DNA from: Pseudoalteromonas sp. T1lg23B
GTDB taxonomy: Bacteria > Pseudomonadota > Gammaproteobacteria > Enterobacterales > Alteromonadaceae
Direction: 5' to 3'
Length of the DNA: 64,000 nt
Assembly (NCBI RefSeq): GCF_002964665.1
Contig: NZ_PQBZ01000030.1
Span: 194,388 to 258,387 of the forward strand
Position numbers and translations under genes: made by a program. Positions 15,021 through 24,292 of this stretch are shown in pieces; the first letter of the stretch is position 1; each line of letters starts with the position of its first letter. The notes beneath the pieces are model-generated. The model was not told where the DNA came from and made no database searches. It saw only the letters and a list, made by a program, of their open reading frames with translations.

Positions 15021-15773
15021 TTACTCGCTCACAACGACTGTTCTTACATGTGGTGGCTGCTCTCGCGCTGCTTTGGTGAGCTTCACCAGTGCTTTTCGCA
15101 CATCGGTGCTCTCTAAACAGGGTGTATCAAATTGCACATAGTAGTTTTTTTCATTGGCACGCAGATAGCAGCCATCGCTGACGAGGGTGGTCATCACTAC
15201 ATCGTCGCTGTCGATACCGTGCGTGAGCTTTAAAATCAGTTGGTTTGCGTCACTGTGATCTTGGTTCATATGGTTGACCATGTGCGTTTCGTCCTCTAAA
15301 CCCCATTGCGGCGAACTTTGCTGCCACTCGTCTTTTTCAATCCAAAAAATATGACCAAAACCGCCGATGTAGCGTACACGCTTTACATCCATGCGCCATA
15401 GTTGAAAGTCGTGCGCTTGGCGGTAGCTTATGGCTTCTGGATATTGACGTTCATAGCGAGTGAGTAGGGCGTCATGTTCATCTTGTGGAACGGGGGCGGC
15501 GTCGCCTACTATCGTGACGCGGGCATGGGCATTTTGATCCCCTTGCTCGGCGGCATCAAACACGGTTGCACACATTTTGCTGTTCTCAGTCAGATTGCGA
15601 GAATGCTGCGCTATGCCTGCGATATAGAAGATTAAGCGTCCTTCATTGTCGCTCATAAATGGGGAGACAGAGCCAAATGGATATCCAGCTAAGTTTTTTG
15701 AAATGGTTGAAATAACGCAAACATTGGATTGTCTGACTAAAGTGCGTGCTTCAAAAGCAGCTTGTTCACGCAT
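15021..15773 (-). CDS. hugZ: HugZ/HutZ-family heme utilisation protein
   Basis: The protein has 250 residues, the length of the HugZ branch (the shorter HutZ lacks the C-terminal part). Residues 1-155 form a split-barrel FMN-binding-like domain of the pyridoxamine-phosphate-oxidase superfamily (TLVRQSNVCVISTIS, GYPFGSVSPF, FYIAGIAQHSRNL). Residues 160-245 form a DUF2470-type domain with HMVNHMNQDHSDA, which carries the histidines associated with heme binding in this family. Relatives bind and degrade heme to release iron. The gene overlaps the heme ABC ATPase gene by eight bases and is last in the operon, so the cargo imported by the transporter is the likely substrate. Confidence 0.8.
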   Translation of the reverse strand: MREQAAFEARTLVRQSNVCVISTISKNLAGYPFGSVSPFMSDNEGRLIFYIAGIAQHSRNLTENSKMCATVFDAAEQGDQNAHARVTIVGDAAPVPQDEHDALLTRYERQYPEAISYRQAHDFQLWRMDVKRVRYIGGFGHIFWIEKDEWQQSSPQWGLEDETHMVNHMNQDHSDANQLILKLTHGIDSDDVVMTTLVSDGCYLRANEKNYYVQFDTPCLESTDVRKALVKLTKAAREQPPHVRTVVVSE

Positions 15774-16563
15774 GGGTAACTCCTAGTTGTGGTTCTGAAA
15801 ATATCATGGGTATTTGATAAGTTGGATGCGTTGTTATTTGCATGTGTGTCTTATAAATCGGTTGTAGTACTGAGGATTGTAAAACCTCTGTTGGTGTGCC
15901 GTCATGGCATAGTTGTCCGTTATTTAGCAGTAGTACACGGTCAGCGTACAGAGAAGTTAAGTTCAGATCATGTAAAACTGCAATGACGATATTACCTTGT
16001 TGGGCAAATGACTTAGCTTTGCTCAATGTTAAATGCTGGTGGTGCATATCAAGAGCGGATGTGGGTTCATCCAGTAGCATCAGCTTGCCTTTGGTATTGG
16101 CTTTATGGGCATCAAGTTGTGCTAAGCAGCGTGCAAATTGCACACGTTGAAATTCTCCACCTGACAATGCCGTCACATCTCGCACAGCCAGCTTTTCCAG
16201 AGTTAATTGCGCAATGAGTTGCTTAACCACCTGTTTTTGTTCATGTATCGATTCATGATAAGGATAGCGGCCCATCGCAATAAGCTCTGTGGCGCTAAAT
16301 GAAAAGTTAACCTGATTGTTTTGTAACAGCACCGCTCTTTTTGTGGCGAGCGTGAGCTCATCAAAACTCTGGAGCGGTTGATTATCTATGGTGATCTGTC
16401 CGGTGTACGAGATATCGTTACAGATGGCACTTAACAGTGTGGATTTACCAGCACCATTTTCACCCAGTAAAACAATCAACTCTCCTTTTTGCGCTGTGAA
16501 GTTGATGCTGTCCAAGATTCGCCTATTACCGCGCTCAATTGATACATTTTGACAGCTAAGCAT
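15766..16563 (-). CDS. hmuV: Heme ABC transporter ATP-binding protein
   Basis: The 265-residue ATPase has all motifs intact: Walker A GENGAGKST near residue 36, Q-loop LLQNNQ, signature LSGGEFQRVQFARCLAQ, Walker B LMLLDEPTSALD and the switch His in VLHDLN. The overall form is that of the FepC/BtuD/HmuV group that energises uptake of heme, siderophores and cobalamin. Its stop and start overlap both neighbours (eight bases each side), marking a tightly coupled operon of binding protein, permease, ATPase and heme-handling protein. The heme assignment follows from the HugZ-like neighbour and the divergent receptor. Confidence 0.9.
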   Translation of the reverse strand: MLSCQNVSIERGNRRILDSINFTAQKGELIVLLGENGAGKSTLLSAICNDISYTGQITIDNQPLQSFDELTLATKRAVLLQNNQVNFSFSATELIAMGRYPYHESIHEQKQVVKQLIAQLTLEKLAVRDVTALSGGEFQRVQFARCLAQLDAHKANTKGKLMLLDEPTSALDMHHQHLTLSKAKSFAQQGNIVIAVLHDLNLTSLYADRVLLLNNGQLCHDGTPTEVLQSSVLQPIYKTHMQITTHPTYQIPMIFSEPQLGVTHA

Positions 16564-17605
16564 GCTGGCCTCGCTTTTGTTTTAATAGTTGATAGATAAA
16601 AAATGGACTACCAAATAACGCAGTAACTATGCCTATGGGTAACTCCGAGGGGGCAACAATTAAGCGTGACACCCAATCTGCGAGCAGCAATGCGACGCAG
16701 CCAAGTAAGATGCTCAGCGGTAACATGCGTCTTAAGTCAGGGCCGACTAACAATCGCGCGATATGCGGGACCAGTAAGCCGACAAAGCCAATCATGCCTG
16801 AAAGCGCCACCGCGCTACCCACACCCAATGCCACAATAAACACGATTTCAGCTTTTAGCTGCTTCACATTGACACCTAAATGGCGGGCTTCACGCTCGCC
16901 TAACATCAAGGCATTGATTTTCTTGCGGCGCACAAAGAGGGCATAGATACTTAGTACAATAAGCGGAGCGCCGTACTGCATCCCAGACCAGCTTGCACCG
17001 CCCAAAGAGCCCATTTGCCAGTAGGTCATTAAGCGCAGTGAGCTGTCATCAGCAAAAAAGCTAAATAAGCCAATAACAGCCATGGCCATGGCGTTTATCG
17101 CGACACCAGCCAATAACAAAGTGGTGATTTGAATTTGTCCGTGGTGGTTAGAAATTTTGTAGATTAACCCCGTCACGGCTAAAGCTCCCGCAAAAGCAGC
17201 TGGCGCAACCATGGCTTCGTGAATAAAGCTGACTTGCGCTGAGAGCGCTATCACTGACACAGCACCTACAGCTGCGCCACCTGTGACCCCCATGAGACTG
17301 GGATCGGCCAGTGGGTTTCGACACAGAGCTTGGGTTGCAGCGCCAGCACTGGCAAGCACTGAGCCGACTAGAATTGCTAGTAGCAGCCTTGGCAGGCGAA
17401 TTTGTGTCATTACAGTCAAGTGTAGAGGTTGTACATCACCCGTCATTGACTCGGGCAGCAACCATACGATAGGCATTTTCCAATCCCAGCCAATAGCTCC
17501 ACTACTAAGGGATAGCCATGCGAGCAGCCCTAACAACGCACAGCTGAACCAATACCACTGAATATGACGCTTATTTTCGACAAAAGGAGATGCCAAACTG
17601 CTCAT
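16556..17605 (-). CDS. hmuU: Heme ABC transporter permease (FecCD family)
   Basis: The 349-residue protein has about ten hydrophobic segments and the FecCD signatures RLPRLLLAILVGSVLASAGA (residues about 70-90), CRNPLADPSLMGVTGGAAVGA, and GFVGLLVPHIARLLVGPD near residue 265. The last is the coupling helix region that contacts the ATPase. It forms the membrane channel for heme passing from the periplasmic binding protein to the cytoplasm. It overlaps the ATPase gene by eight bases and the upstream binding-protein gene by four bases. Confidence 0.9.
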   Translation of the reverse strand: MSSLASPFVENKRHIQWYWFSCALLGLLAWLSLSSGAIGWDWKMPIVWLLPESMTGDVQPLHLTVMTQIRLPRLLLAILVGSVLASAGAATQALCRNPLADPSLMGVTGGAAVGAVSVIALSAQVSFIHEAMVAPAAFAGALAVTGLIYKISNHHGQIQITTLLLAGVAINAMAMAVIGLFSFFADDSSLRLMTYWQMGSLGGASWSGMQYGAPLIVLSIYALFVRRKKINALMLGEREARHLGVNVKQLKAEIVFIVALGVGSAVALSGMIGFVGLLVPHIARLLVGPDLRRMLPLSILLGCVALLLADWVSRLIVAPSELPIGIVTALFGSPFFIYQLLKQKRGQHA

Positions 17606-18417
17606 AATATCTCTCGTTGGAACGCACTAAGTTGCGCAATGGCTTCAGGCAAACGAGATGTCATACCAATTGAAATTAATGAGTCCATGACCAGTAAGCG
17701 ACACTCTTGTGCAGCAGGCACAAGTGCGAGGGAAGGTAACTGGCAAAACTTTTTCTTCCCTCCTAGCGAGTCGACGGTGTGGCTTGGCGCGACAATAAAG
17801 TCCGGATCAGCGGCCACAACGGATTCTATATTGTAAGGTTTGAATCCCGCTTCAGTGGCAAGGTTTTCAACTCCTGCGTAGTTGAACAAAATATCCGGCA
17901 CGGTATCGGAGCCTGCGACCAAAATGCCTCGCTCACTCGCCGATAGAATGAACATGGCTTTAGTTTGTGTCAGTGCAGCTTTTTCTGGAAGCTGTTGTTG
18001 CAACTTACGAATTAGCGCTCTGGCATGTTGCTGTTTGTTTAGGTCGCTACCGAGTCTGTCGATTAGGGCGAACAGCTCTTTGACTTGCGTTGGTTTTGGA
18101 TAGTGATTAACACGTACTCCCGTGCTCTTAAGTTGGGTCAGCACCTCCGCACGACCGCTGCCTTCGAGTGTTAACACCAGTGAAGGAGATTGTGATAGCA
18201 CTCCCTCTGCGGATAAATCACGGTAATAGCCGACTTTGGGTAATGATTGAGCCCGTGCAGGGGAGGTACTTGAGGTATCAATCGCGACAACTTGCTCGCC
18301 TGCACCAATGGCAAAAACAATGTCTGTTAGTGTGCCGCCAGCGATCGCGATGCGTTCCGCGTGTGCTGCAAAACTTTGGGTGAATAGAGCGACCAGCAGA
18401 TATAAGCGTAATTTCAT
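17602..18417 (-). CDS. hmuT: Periplasmic heme-binding protein
   Basis: I place the start at ATG 18417, because the sequence upstream, TGAGGT, then serves as binding site; an earlier ATG at 18429 sits within it. The 271-residue product begins with a signal peptide cut after AAHA, then ERIAIAGGTLTDIVFAIGAG, the usual beginning of class III binding proteins of the HmuT/FhuD type. Other family pieces are VGYYRDLSAEGVLSQSPSLV and PDFIVAPSHTVDSLGG. It should deliver heme to the HmuUV transporter. It is the first gene of the operon, facing the receptor gene across a Fur-like box. Confidence 0.88.
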   Translation of the reverse strand: MKLRLYLLVALFTQSFAAHAERIAIAGGTLTDIVFAIGAGEQVVAIDTSSTSPARAQSLPKVGYYRDLSAEGVLSQSPSLVLTLEGSGRAEVLTQLKSTGVRVNHYPKPTQVKELFALIDRLGSDLNKQQHARALIRKLQQQLPEKAALTQTKAMFILSASERGILVAGSDTVPDILFNYAGVENLATEAGFKPYNIESVVAADPDFIVAPSHTVDSLGGKKKFCQLPSLALVPAAQECRLLVMDSLISIGMTSRLPEAIAQLSAFQREIL

Positions 18418-18542
18418 TCTGTACCTCATTAATTTCTCATAAAGTGTGCGCTAAGTAGCAAAGCGATATGCCGTGAGCGCAGTCTGGTTGTGAGTGTATG
18501 AGGGATCATAGCGAATTAGAATTTCTAAATCCATATAAATAT

Positions 18543-18561
18543 GCAAATGATAACTATTTTT
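18543..18561. promoter_or_regulatory. Fur-box-like operator between hmuT and the receptor gene
   Basis: GCAAATGATAACTATTTTT matches the classical 19-base Fur consensus at about 13 positions, including the GATAA core. It lies in the divergent control region of two iron/heme uptake transcription units, exactly where iron-dependent repression is expected. The surrounding sequence is strongly AT-rich and may hold overlapping Fur hexamers up to about 18580. Confidence 0.7.
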
Positions 18562-18632
18562 ATTTGCAATTATTCTCAGGTGCTTTTATAGTGCAAAAAA
18601 AATGAAGCATTCCCTTTTTGAGGTATTTACAA

Positions 18633-20720
18633 ATGGTATTTAGACACACGGCAATTTACTTGGGTATTCTAGTCGCTTGGTCGGGAGCTCCGAGTGTGCA
18701 GGCTGAAGAATTTGAGAAAAATAAGGACGTGATCGTCGTAACGGGCTCGCGTGTAGAGCAGGCGCTTGGCGATGTGGCGGGGAGTGTGAATGTTGTTACC
18801 GAACAAGATCTTGAAGACGAGCTGGCGGTTGATCTGAGTACGGCATTCCGCTATCAAACAGGGATTAATGCAACGGGCAATGCAGGGCAGGCTCAAGCAC
18901 TCAATATTAGAGGTATGGGTGGTAACCGTGTGGTTTATGTTAAAGATGGCCGCAGAGTAAACGACGCCTATGATGGAGGGCAGGGATTATTAGTAGGTCG
19001 AGGCTACTTGGATGTAGATGGCATTCGCCAAATTGAAGTCGCAAAAGGCGCAGCCTCGTCGCTTTATGGCTCTGATGCATTGGGTGGTATTGTGGTGATC
19101 ACTACCAAAACCCCAACCGACTACCTAAGTGGCGGCGACCAATATGTTAGCCTACAAGCGGGGTTTAATGGCTTAAGTGATGAAACGTCACTCTCGGGTG
19201 TATTTGCAAAACGTTTTGGCGACAATGCCACATCCATTCAATTAACTCACCGCGATGGTAGCGAGACGCAAAATTACCAAGAAACACTGCCCGAGTTTGA
19301 TTATCAAAGTACCGCGCTAGTCTTAAAGTCTCAGCATAGTTTGACAGATACCAGCCTGTTACTGGCATCGGTGGATTACTTTAGGCAAGAAACCGAGCAA
19401 TTAGTCGACCTTGGTAGCCATGAAACCCAAGATGACAATAGTAATGTATCTTTCTCTTTGGCATATAAAAGTACACTTCCTACACTGGCTTATGACAACT
19501 TAGACGCACAAGTCTATATCACCAATTTTGAGCAGCGCAGTGACCAACTACGCGCTGGTAATGGACGCTCAGGTCCATATATCGACAGCAATAACTACCG
19601 TTTTGAGCAACAAATAATGGGTGCCAAGTTGGTGTTGGATAAAGTATGGACAGCGGACAGCATCAAAAATCAGTTTGTTTATGGCGTAGATTTTGAGCGT
19701 TATGACACGGTACGCCCAAGGCTAAAGTCGCGTTTTGACATGTCGGGGCAAAGCGTGTTTTTGAATGAGCCACAAAAAGCATTTCCGGGCGCGGATACCG
19801 ACATGTTAGGGATTTTTGTGCAAAATAACGCAGCCTTGATTAAAGATACCCTCGACTTGCAAATGGCATTGCGCTGGGACAGATTTGATATGCGCGCTAA
19901 GCAAAGTAGTTTATATAGTGGTGAATTTAAAGATATTGACGAAACAGCATTCTCACCAAAAATCGGTCTAGTTTATTCATTCACTGACAGCTTACGTGTG
20001 TATGCACAATATGCTGAAGGGTTTAAGATCCCACCGCATGATCAGGCCTATCAAAGTCACGGTGTAGAGCCTTTTTATCAAATATTGCCTAATGCACAGT
20101 TAGCGCCTGAGTACAGTGAAGGTGTTGAGTTAGGTTTACGCGGTGATTTTGATAATCACCAGTTTGTGTTCACTACCTTCAACACGCAATTTGATGGCTT
20201 TATTGCCTCTAAACTGGTTCGTAGTGAAGCTACCCGTATACCGGGGGTTAACAAAGCCTACTATCAATATCAAAATCTCTCTGATGTAGAAATAGAAGGG
20301 GTAGAGGCCTCATATACGGTTTGGTTTTCTGACCAGTTTGCGATTGATGGCGGGGTAACCTATATGCACGGTAAGGATAAGGTGAACGATAGCTACCTAG
20401 AATCGATTAGCCCACTCCATGGTTACCTTAAAGCGAAGTATGAATTAGGAGACTTGTCTTTCACTGCTGCTATGCGAGCGGCAAAAAAGATGGACAAAGT
20501 GCCGACTGAGAATAGTGCAAAGACCCCAGGTTGGGGCACATTAGACTTATTCGCGCAATATCGCTTCGGCCACTGGCAGGTAAACGGCGGGTTATTTAAC
20601 GTTTTGGATAAACATTACACCCACTATAATAGTGTGGCAGGTCAGAGTGTTGAGGACGATTTGAGCCAATATAGCCAGCCCGGTCGTCATTTTGCGATAA
20701 ACTTTAAGTACGCTTTGTAA
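18633..20720 (+). CDS. TonB-dependent heme/hemoglobin receptor
   Basis: I take ATG 18633, preceded by TTGAGG; the frame is open from TTG 18618, but that codon is part of the binding site. The 695-residue protein has a signal peptide ending VQAEE, a TonB box KDVIVVTGSR, a plug domain (VNVVTEQDLEDEL, LNIRGMGGNRVVYVKDGRR, EVAKGAASSLYGSDALGGIV) and a 22-strand-type barrel ending in an aromatic-rich strand, FAINFKYAL. The motifs YAEGFKIPP and PNAQLAPEYSEGVELG correspond to the FRAP and NPNL regions of heme receptors. It lies divergent from the heme ABC operon, with a Fur-like box in between. Confidence 0.9.
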   Translation: MVFRHTAIYLGILVAWSGAPSVQAEEFEKNKDVIVVTGSRVEQALGDVAGSVNVVTEQDLEDELAVDLSTAFRYQTGINATGNAGQAQALNIRGMGGNRVVYVKDGRRVNDAYDGGQGLLVGRGYLDVDGIRQIEVAKGAASSLYGSDALGGIVVITTKTPTDYLSGGDQYVSLQAGFNGLSDETSLSGVFAKRFGDNATSIQLTHRDGSETQNYQETLPEFDYQSTALVLKSQHSLTDTSLLLASVDYFRQETEQLVDLGSHETQDDNSNVSFSLAYKSTLPTLAYDNLDAQVYITNFEQRSDQLRAGNGRSGPYIDSNNYRFEQQIMGAKLVLDKVWTADSIKNQFVYGVDFERYDTVRPRLKSRFDMSGQSVFLNEPQKAFPGADTDMLGIFVQNNAALIKDTLDLQMALRWDRFDMRAKQSSLYSGEFKDIDETAFSPKIGLVYSFTDSLRVYAQYAEGFKIPPHDQAYQSHGVEPFYQILPNAQLAPEYSEGVELGLRGDFDNHQFVFTTFNTQFDGFIASKLVRSEATRIPGVNKAYYQYQNLSDVEIEGVEASYTVWFSDQFAIDGGVTYMHGKDKVNDSYLESISPLHGYLKAKYELGDLSFTAAMRAAKKMDKVPTENSAKTPGWGTLDLFAQYRFGHWQVNGGLFNVLDKHYTHYNSVAGQSVEDDLSQYSQPGRHFAINFKYAL

Positions 20721-20729
20721 TATAATTGT

Positions 20730-20759
20730 CAGGGTGCGCTTTACTCAAGCGCCACCCTG
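20730..20759 (+). terminator. Hairpin after the heme receptor gene
   Basis: CAGGGTG-CGCTT and AAGCG-C-CACCCTG pair over 12 bases with one bulged C around loop TACTC. It begins ten bases after the stop of the receptor gene. Only two T follow, so it would be a weak or factor-assisted terminator. Confidence 0.5.
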
Positions 20760-20845
20760 TTACTCATCCTGTACACTTTATATATACTCAGTGCCGCTAA
20801 AGTGCGCACAATTCAAGTGACATAGTGAGAAAAGTCAATTCTTAC

Positions 20846-20873
20846 TTGCATTGTTGAAAAAAACTCGTACAAT
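20846..20873 (+). promoter_or_regulatory. Likely sigma-70 promoter of the rpsP operon
   Basis: TTGCAT (20846-20851) and TACAAT (20868-20873) are separated by 16 bases, close to the consensus. The start of transcription would fall near 20880, just ahead of a small hairpin CTTCCCA-ATAG-TGGGAAG at 20881-20898 in the 5' leader. The hairpin may affect mRNA stability or operon control. Confidence 0.6.
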
Positions 20874-20941
20874 TCCCCAGCTTCCCAATAGTGGGAAGTA
20901 AATCTTATTAATGAAAACAGTCAATCTATTCAGAGGACGGT

Positions 20942-21190
20942 ATGGTAACTATTCGTTTGCAACGTGGTGGCGCTAAAAAGCGTCCTTTCTATCAAATTGT
21001 GGTTGCGGATAGCCGTTTCTCGCGTGACGGTCGTTTCATCGAGAAAGTAGGTTTCTTTAACCCTATCGCTCAAGGTCAGGAAGAGAAAATTCGTTTAGAT
21101 CTAGCTCGTGTTGAACACTGGGTAGGTCAAGGCGCAGCTCTAACAGATCGCGTAGCTAAGTTAGTTAAAGACGCTCGTAAAGCGGCTTAA
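20942..21190 (+). CDS. rpsP: 30S ribosomal protein bS16
   Basis: The 82 residues have the standard length and sequence of S16: [20 protein letters not shown] at the start, [14 protein letters not shown] in the middle and a basic C-terminus. It assembles early into the 30S subunit. AGAGGA lies upstream of ATG 20942. It leads the conserved order rpsP-rimM-trmD-rplS, which couples ribosomal proteins with 16S rRNA maturation and tRNA modification. Confidence 0.98.
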   Translation: MVTIRLQRGGAKKRPFYQIVVADSRFSRDGRFIEKVGFFNPIAQGQEEKIRLDLARVEHWVGQGAALTDRVAKLVKDARKAA

Positions 21191-21207
21191 TAGGCGTAAG
21201 TGTAACC

Positions 21208-21741
21208 ATGAGTCAAGAAAACACCACGATTATTGTAGTAGGTAAACTTGGTGCCCCTTATGGTATTAAGGGCTGGCTTAAGGTGCATTCATTTACTGAT
21301 GATCCCCAAGGGATCTTCGATTTCAGCCCATGGTTGATAGGGCAACAAGGTAAATGGCAAACCCTTGAAGTAAGCGACTGGCGTCGCCACAACAAGGGCT
21401 TTATCGCCAAGTTCGCGCAAGTAAACGACAGAGACCAAGCAATGGCTTTCACCAATGCAGAAATTTCTGTAGATGCTGCGCAACTGCCAGAACTACCCGA
21501 TGGGGAGTTCTATTGGCGAGATCTCATTGGCATGTCTGTTGTAACCGATAAAGGTTATGACTTAGGACAAGTTGATGACTTGATGGAGACGGGCTCAAAT
21601 GACGTTTTGGTTGTGAAAGCAAACAAGAAAGATGCATTTGGTCAATCTGAGCGTTTGATTCCTTTTCTAACTGATTCAGTTATCAAAGAAGTTAAACACG
21701 AAGAAAAACAAATTATTGTTGATTGGGATCCTAGCTTTTAA
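21208..21741 (+). CDS. rimM: Ribosome maturation factor RimM
   Basis: The 177-residue protein has the usual two domains. The N-terminal beta-barrel is marked by [22 protein letters not shown], and the C-terminal PRC barrel by [28 protein letters not shown] and LIPFL. RimM binds S19 and helps processing of the 3' domain of 16S rRNA during 30S assembly. It begins 17 bases after rpsP, and its last base is the first base of the trmD start codon (TAATG junction at 21739-21743), a sign of translational coupling. Confidence 0.97.
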   Translation: MSQENTTIIVVGKLGAPYGIKGWLKVHSFTDDPQGIFDFSPWLIGQQGKWQTLEVSDWRRHNKGFIAKFAQVNDRDQAMAFTNAEISVDAAQLPELPDGEFYWRDLIGMSVVTDKGYDLGQVDDLMETGSNDVLVVKANKKDAFGQSERLIPFLTDSVIKEVKHEEKQIIVDWDPSF

Positions 21742-22523
21742 TGAGCCAGGAAAAACCTTTGCAACAACATTCTCTGTGGGTCGGAGTGATTTCACTTTTT
21801 CCTGAGATGTTTGATGCAATTACCCAACAAGGCGTTACAGGACGCGCAGTTAAAAACGGTTTAATCGATTTTAACTGTTGGAATCCTCGGGACTATGCAA
21901 CTGATAAGCATAGAACGGTGGATGACAGACCTTACGGTGGTGGTCCTGGCATGTTGATGATGGTGCAGCCATTGCAACAAGCAATACTTGCGGCCAAAGC
22001 GGCAGCAGGCGAAGGCGCTAAAGTAATTTATATGTCCCCTCAAGGGCGAAAACTAGATCAACAAGGCGCGGTCGAATTGGCCAAGTCTGAAAAATTGATT
22101 TTAGTAGCTGGTCGCTACGAAGGTATAGACGAGCGGATCATCGAGTCTTATATAGATGAAGAATGGTCCATTGGTGATTTTATCCTCAGCGGGGGTGAAC
22201 TTCCAGCCATGACATTAATCGACGCAGTCGCGCGACTAGTGCCAGGGGTGTTAGGTCATAACCAATCTGCGGAGCAAGACTCATTTTCGGATGGCTTGTT
22301 GGATTGCCCTCACTATACTCGGCCAGAAACATTGGATGGCAAAAAGGTGCCTGCTGTATTACTCAGTGGAAACCACCAAGAGATAGCCAAATGGCGCACA
22401 AAGCAGTCGTTAGGCAGAACTTGGTTACGACGTCCAGACTTGTTGCGTAACCTAGCTCTGACTGAGGAGCAAGCGACACTACTCGCTGAATTTCAGCACG
22501 AGTACCAAGAAGCTTGTGGCTAG
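21741..22523 (+). CDS. trmD: tRNA (guanine-37-N1) methyltransferase
   Basis: The 260-residue protein has the TrmD landmarks: [15 protein letters not shown] at the start, [14 protein letters not shown], the deep trefoil-knot S-adenosylmethionine site ([33 protein letters not shown]), and the C-terminal RRPDLL region. It methylates G37 next to the anticodon of tRNAs reading CNN and some other codons, preventing frameshifts. It is coupled to rimM by a one-base overlap. Confidence 0.98.
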   Translation: MSQEKPLQQHSLWVGVISLFPEMFDAITQQGVTGRAVKNGLIDFNCWNPRDYATDKHRTVDDRPYGGGPGMLMMVQPLQQAILAAKAAAGEGAKVIYMSPQGRKLDQQGAVELAKSEKLILVAGRYEGIDERIIESYIDEEWSIGDFILSGGELPAMTLIDAVARLVPGVLGHNQSAEQDSFSDGLLDCPHYTRPETLDGKKVPAVLLSGNHQEIAKWRTKQSLGRTWLRRPDLLRNLALTEEQATLLAEFQHEYQEACG

Positions 22524-22556
22524 AAGACAGTTACACCTAGGAATGTGAGAAATAAA

Positions 22557-22916
22557 ATGGCAAAAGTAAACCAAAATATTATTAAAGAGCTTGAAGCTGA
22601 ACAGCTTAAGCAAGACGTACCTGCATTCGGCGCTGGTGACACAGTTGTTGTTCAGGTTCGTGTAAAAGAAGGTGAAAAAGAGCGTCTACAGGCCTTTGAA
22701 GGTGTTGTAATCGCTAAGCGTAACCGTGGTCTACACTCAGCTTTCACAGTTCGTAAAATCTCGAGCGGTGAAGGTGTTGAGCGTGTATTCCAAACGCACA
22801 GCCCTCTAATCAGCAGCATTGCAGTTAAGCGTCGTGGTGCGGTTCGCCGTGCTAAGCTTTACTACTTGCGCGAGCGTTCAGGTAAATCAGCACGTATTAA
22901 AGAGAAACTTAACTAA
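22557..22916 (+). CDS. rplS: 50S ribosomal protein bL19
   Basis: ATG 22557 gives a 119-residue protein starting [15 protein letters not shown], matching the usual L19 N-terminus; a GTG at 22545 would add four residues and is less likely. The conserved parts are [40 protein letters not shown] and [16 protein letters not shown]19 lies at the 30S-50S interface. It is the last gene of the operon, and a strong terminator follows. Confidence 0.97.
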   Translation: MAKVNQNIIKELEAEQLKQDVPAFGAGDTVVVQVRVKEGEKERLQAFEGVVIAKRNRGLHSAFTVRKISSGEGVERVFQTHSPLISSIAVKRRGAVRRAKLYYLRERSGKSARIKEKLN

Positions 22917-22938
22917 TACGGGCGTTTACCTCGCTAAA

Positions 22939-22970
22939 AAAACAGGCCACTCTTTGAGTGGCCTGTTTTG
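22939..22970 (+). terminator. Intrinsic terminator of the rpsP-rplS operon
   Basis: AAAACAGGCCACTC pairs perfectly over 14 bases with GAGTGGCCTGTTTT (22956-22969) around a three-base TTT loop. The T-run is formed by the stem's end. It starts 22 bases after the rplS stop. The A-rich left arm would also allow function in the reverse direction. Confidence 0.92.
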
Positions 22971-23101
22971 GTTTGTAACCTCGAAAATTTCAGCTAACAT
23001 AAAGTGCCTTTGCGCTTTTATCCTCTTCACTATCTTGATAGACTCCTTGTATCGTATTTTTTACTTCTGTAATTTTATCTTTACACCCTTTGGCGAGCGT
23101 A

Positions 23102-24223
23102 ATGGATTTAAATGAATTAAGACAAGGCATTGACCAGTGTGATACTGAGTTGGTGAACTTATTGGCAAAACGCCGTGCGCTGACCGAGCAGGTTGGCACC
23201 ATCAAACAACAAACAGGCGCGCCATTGCACGCTCCAGACAGAGAAGCGCAACTGATAGCGTCAAGACGCGAGCAAGCGCAAAACCTGAATGTAAACCCAG
23301 ATCTGGTTGAAGATATCCTGCGCAGAATGATGCGCGAGGCATATGAAAATCAACAAAGTAGACTAGCATGTGTTGCGCCAGAACTATCACCAGTGGTGAT
23401 TGTTGGTGGTAAAGGAGCAATGGGGCAATTGTTTGCAAAACAGCTAGAGCGCTCTGGCTATGAAGTGAGAATTTTGGATAAAGACGATCAGGCGCAAGCT
23501 AGTGTACTGTTAGCTGATGCTAAACTGGTGCTGATCAGTGTGCCTATCAATGCCATCGAGAGCGTGGTGAATAGTCTACCCGCGCTACCCGAAGAATGTA
23601 TTTTGGCTGATATTACCTCTGTAAAGCAACAGCCGTTAAAGGTCATGCTTAACAAGCATAGCGGGCCCGTAGTGGGTTTGCATCCAATGTTTGGTCCTGA
23701 TATTTCTCATTGGGTAAAACAAACCATTGTCGTTTGTGAAGGGCGTGCCCATGCGCAATGTACTGGTTTGTTAAAGCAGCTTGGTGTGTGGGGCAGTCAA
23801 TTAGTTGAAATAGATGCGAAGAAGCATGATCAAGCCATGCAAATCATTCAGGTTATGCGACATTTGACCACCTTTGTTTATGGTCAGTTTTTATCAAAAC
23901 AATGTCACACGCTAGAAGAGCTGCGCAGCTGTTCATCGCCTATCTATCAGCTGGAATTGATGATGGTTGGGCGGTTGTTTGCACAATCTCCTGAGCTATA
24001 TTCAGACATTATGCTCGCGCAATTTGATGATGTTGAAGGGTTATTGGCCAGCTATCAAGAAACCTTTGCCAGTACCTTAGAAAAGCTGCAAAGGGGTGAT
24101 AAAGAAGCGCTAATAGATGCCTTTACTCAAGCGAAACAGTATTTTTCAGATAGCGCAGCGCAATTTTTAAGCCAAAGCCGTGGTTTGTTAAACAAAGCCA
24201 ATGACGCAAAAGTGCTAGACTAA
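23102..24223 (+). CDS. tyrA: Bifunctional chorismate mutase / prephenate dehydrogenase
   Basis: With ATG 23102 the protein has 373 residues, the same as E. coli TyrA. Residues 1-90 are an AroQ-type chorismate mutase (LNELRQGIDQCDTELVNLLAKR, DREAQLIASRRE). Residues 100-373 are prephenate dehydrogenase with the NAD-binding motif VVIVGGKGAMGQLFAKQL and the substrate region GLHPMFGPDISHW. It makes 4-hydroxyphenylpyruvate for tyrosine and is normally inhibited by tyrosine. The gene faces pheA tail to tail; there is no Tyr-specific attenuator visible upstream, and the binding site is weak. Confidence 0.96.
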   Translation: MDLNELRQGIDQCDTELVNLLAKRRALTEQVGTIKQQTGAPLHAPDREAQLIASRREQAQNLNVNPDLVEDILRRMMREAYENQQSRLACVAPELSPVVIVGGKGAMGQLFAKQLERSGYEVRILDKDDQAQASVLLADAKLVLISVPINAIESVVNSLPALPEECILADITSVKQQPLKVMLNKHSGPVVGLHPMFGPDISHWVKQTIVVCEGRAHAQCTGLLKQLGVWGSQLVEIDAKKHDQAMQIIQVMRHLTTFVYGQFLSKQCHTLEELRSCSSPIYQLELMMVGRLFAQSPELYSDIMLAQFDDVEGLLASYQETFASTLEKLQRGDKEALIDAFTQAKQYFSDSAAQFLSQSRGLLNKANDAKVLD

Positions 24224-24239
24224 GCGCTAACAATTGTGT

Positions 24240-24270
24240 CAAGCAAAGGGAGATTTACTTCCTTTGCTTG
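24240..24270. terminator. Shared hairpin between tyrA and pheA
   Basis: CAAGCAAAGG (24240-24249) pairs perfectly with CCTTTGCTTG (24261-24270) around an 11-base loop that can close further by two pairs. It sits midway between the convergent stops of tyrA and pheA, but has no long T-run on either strand. A bidirectional stop for both genes is likely. Confidence 0.55.
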
Positions 24271-24292
24271 TCCATTATCTACAAGAGTAAAG

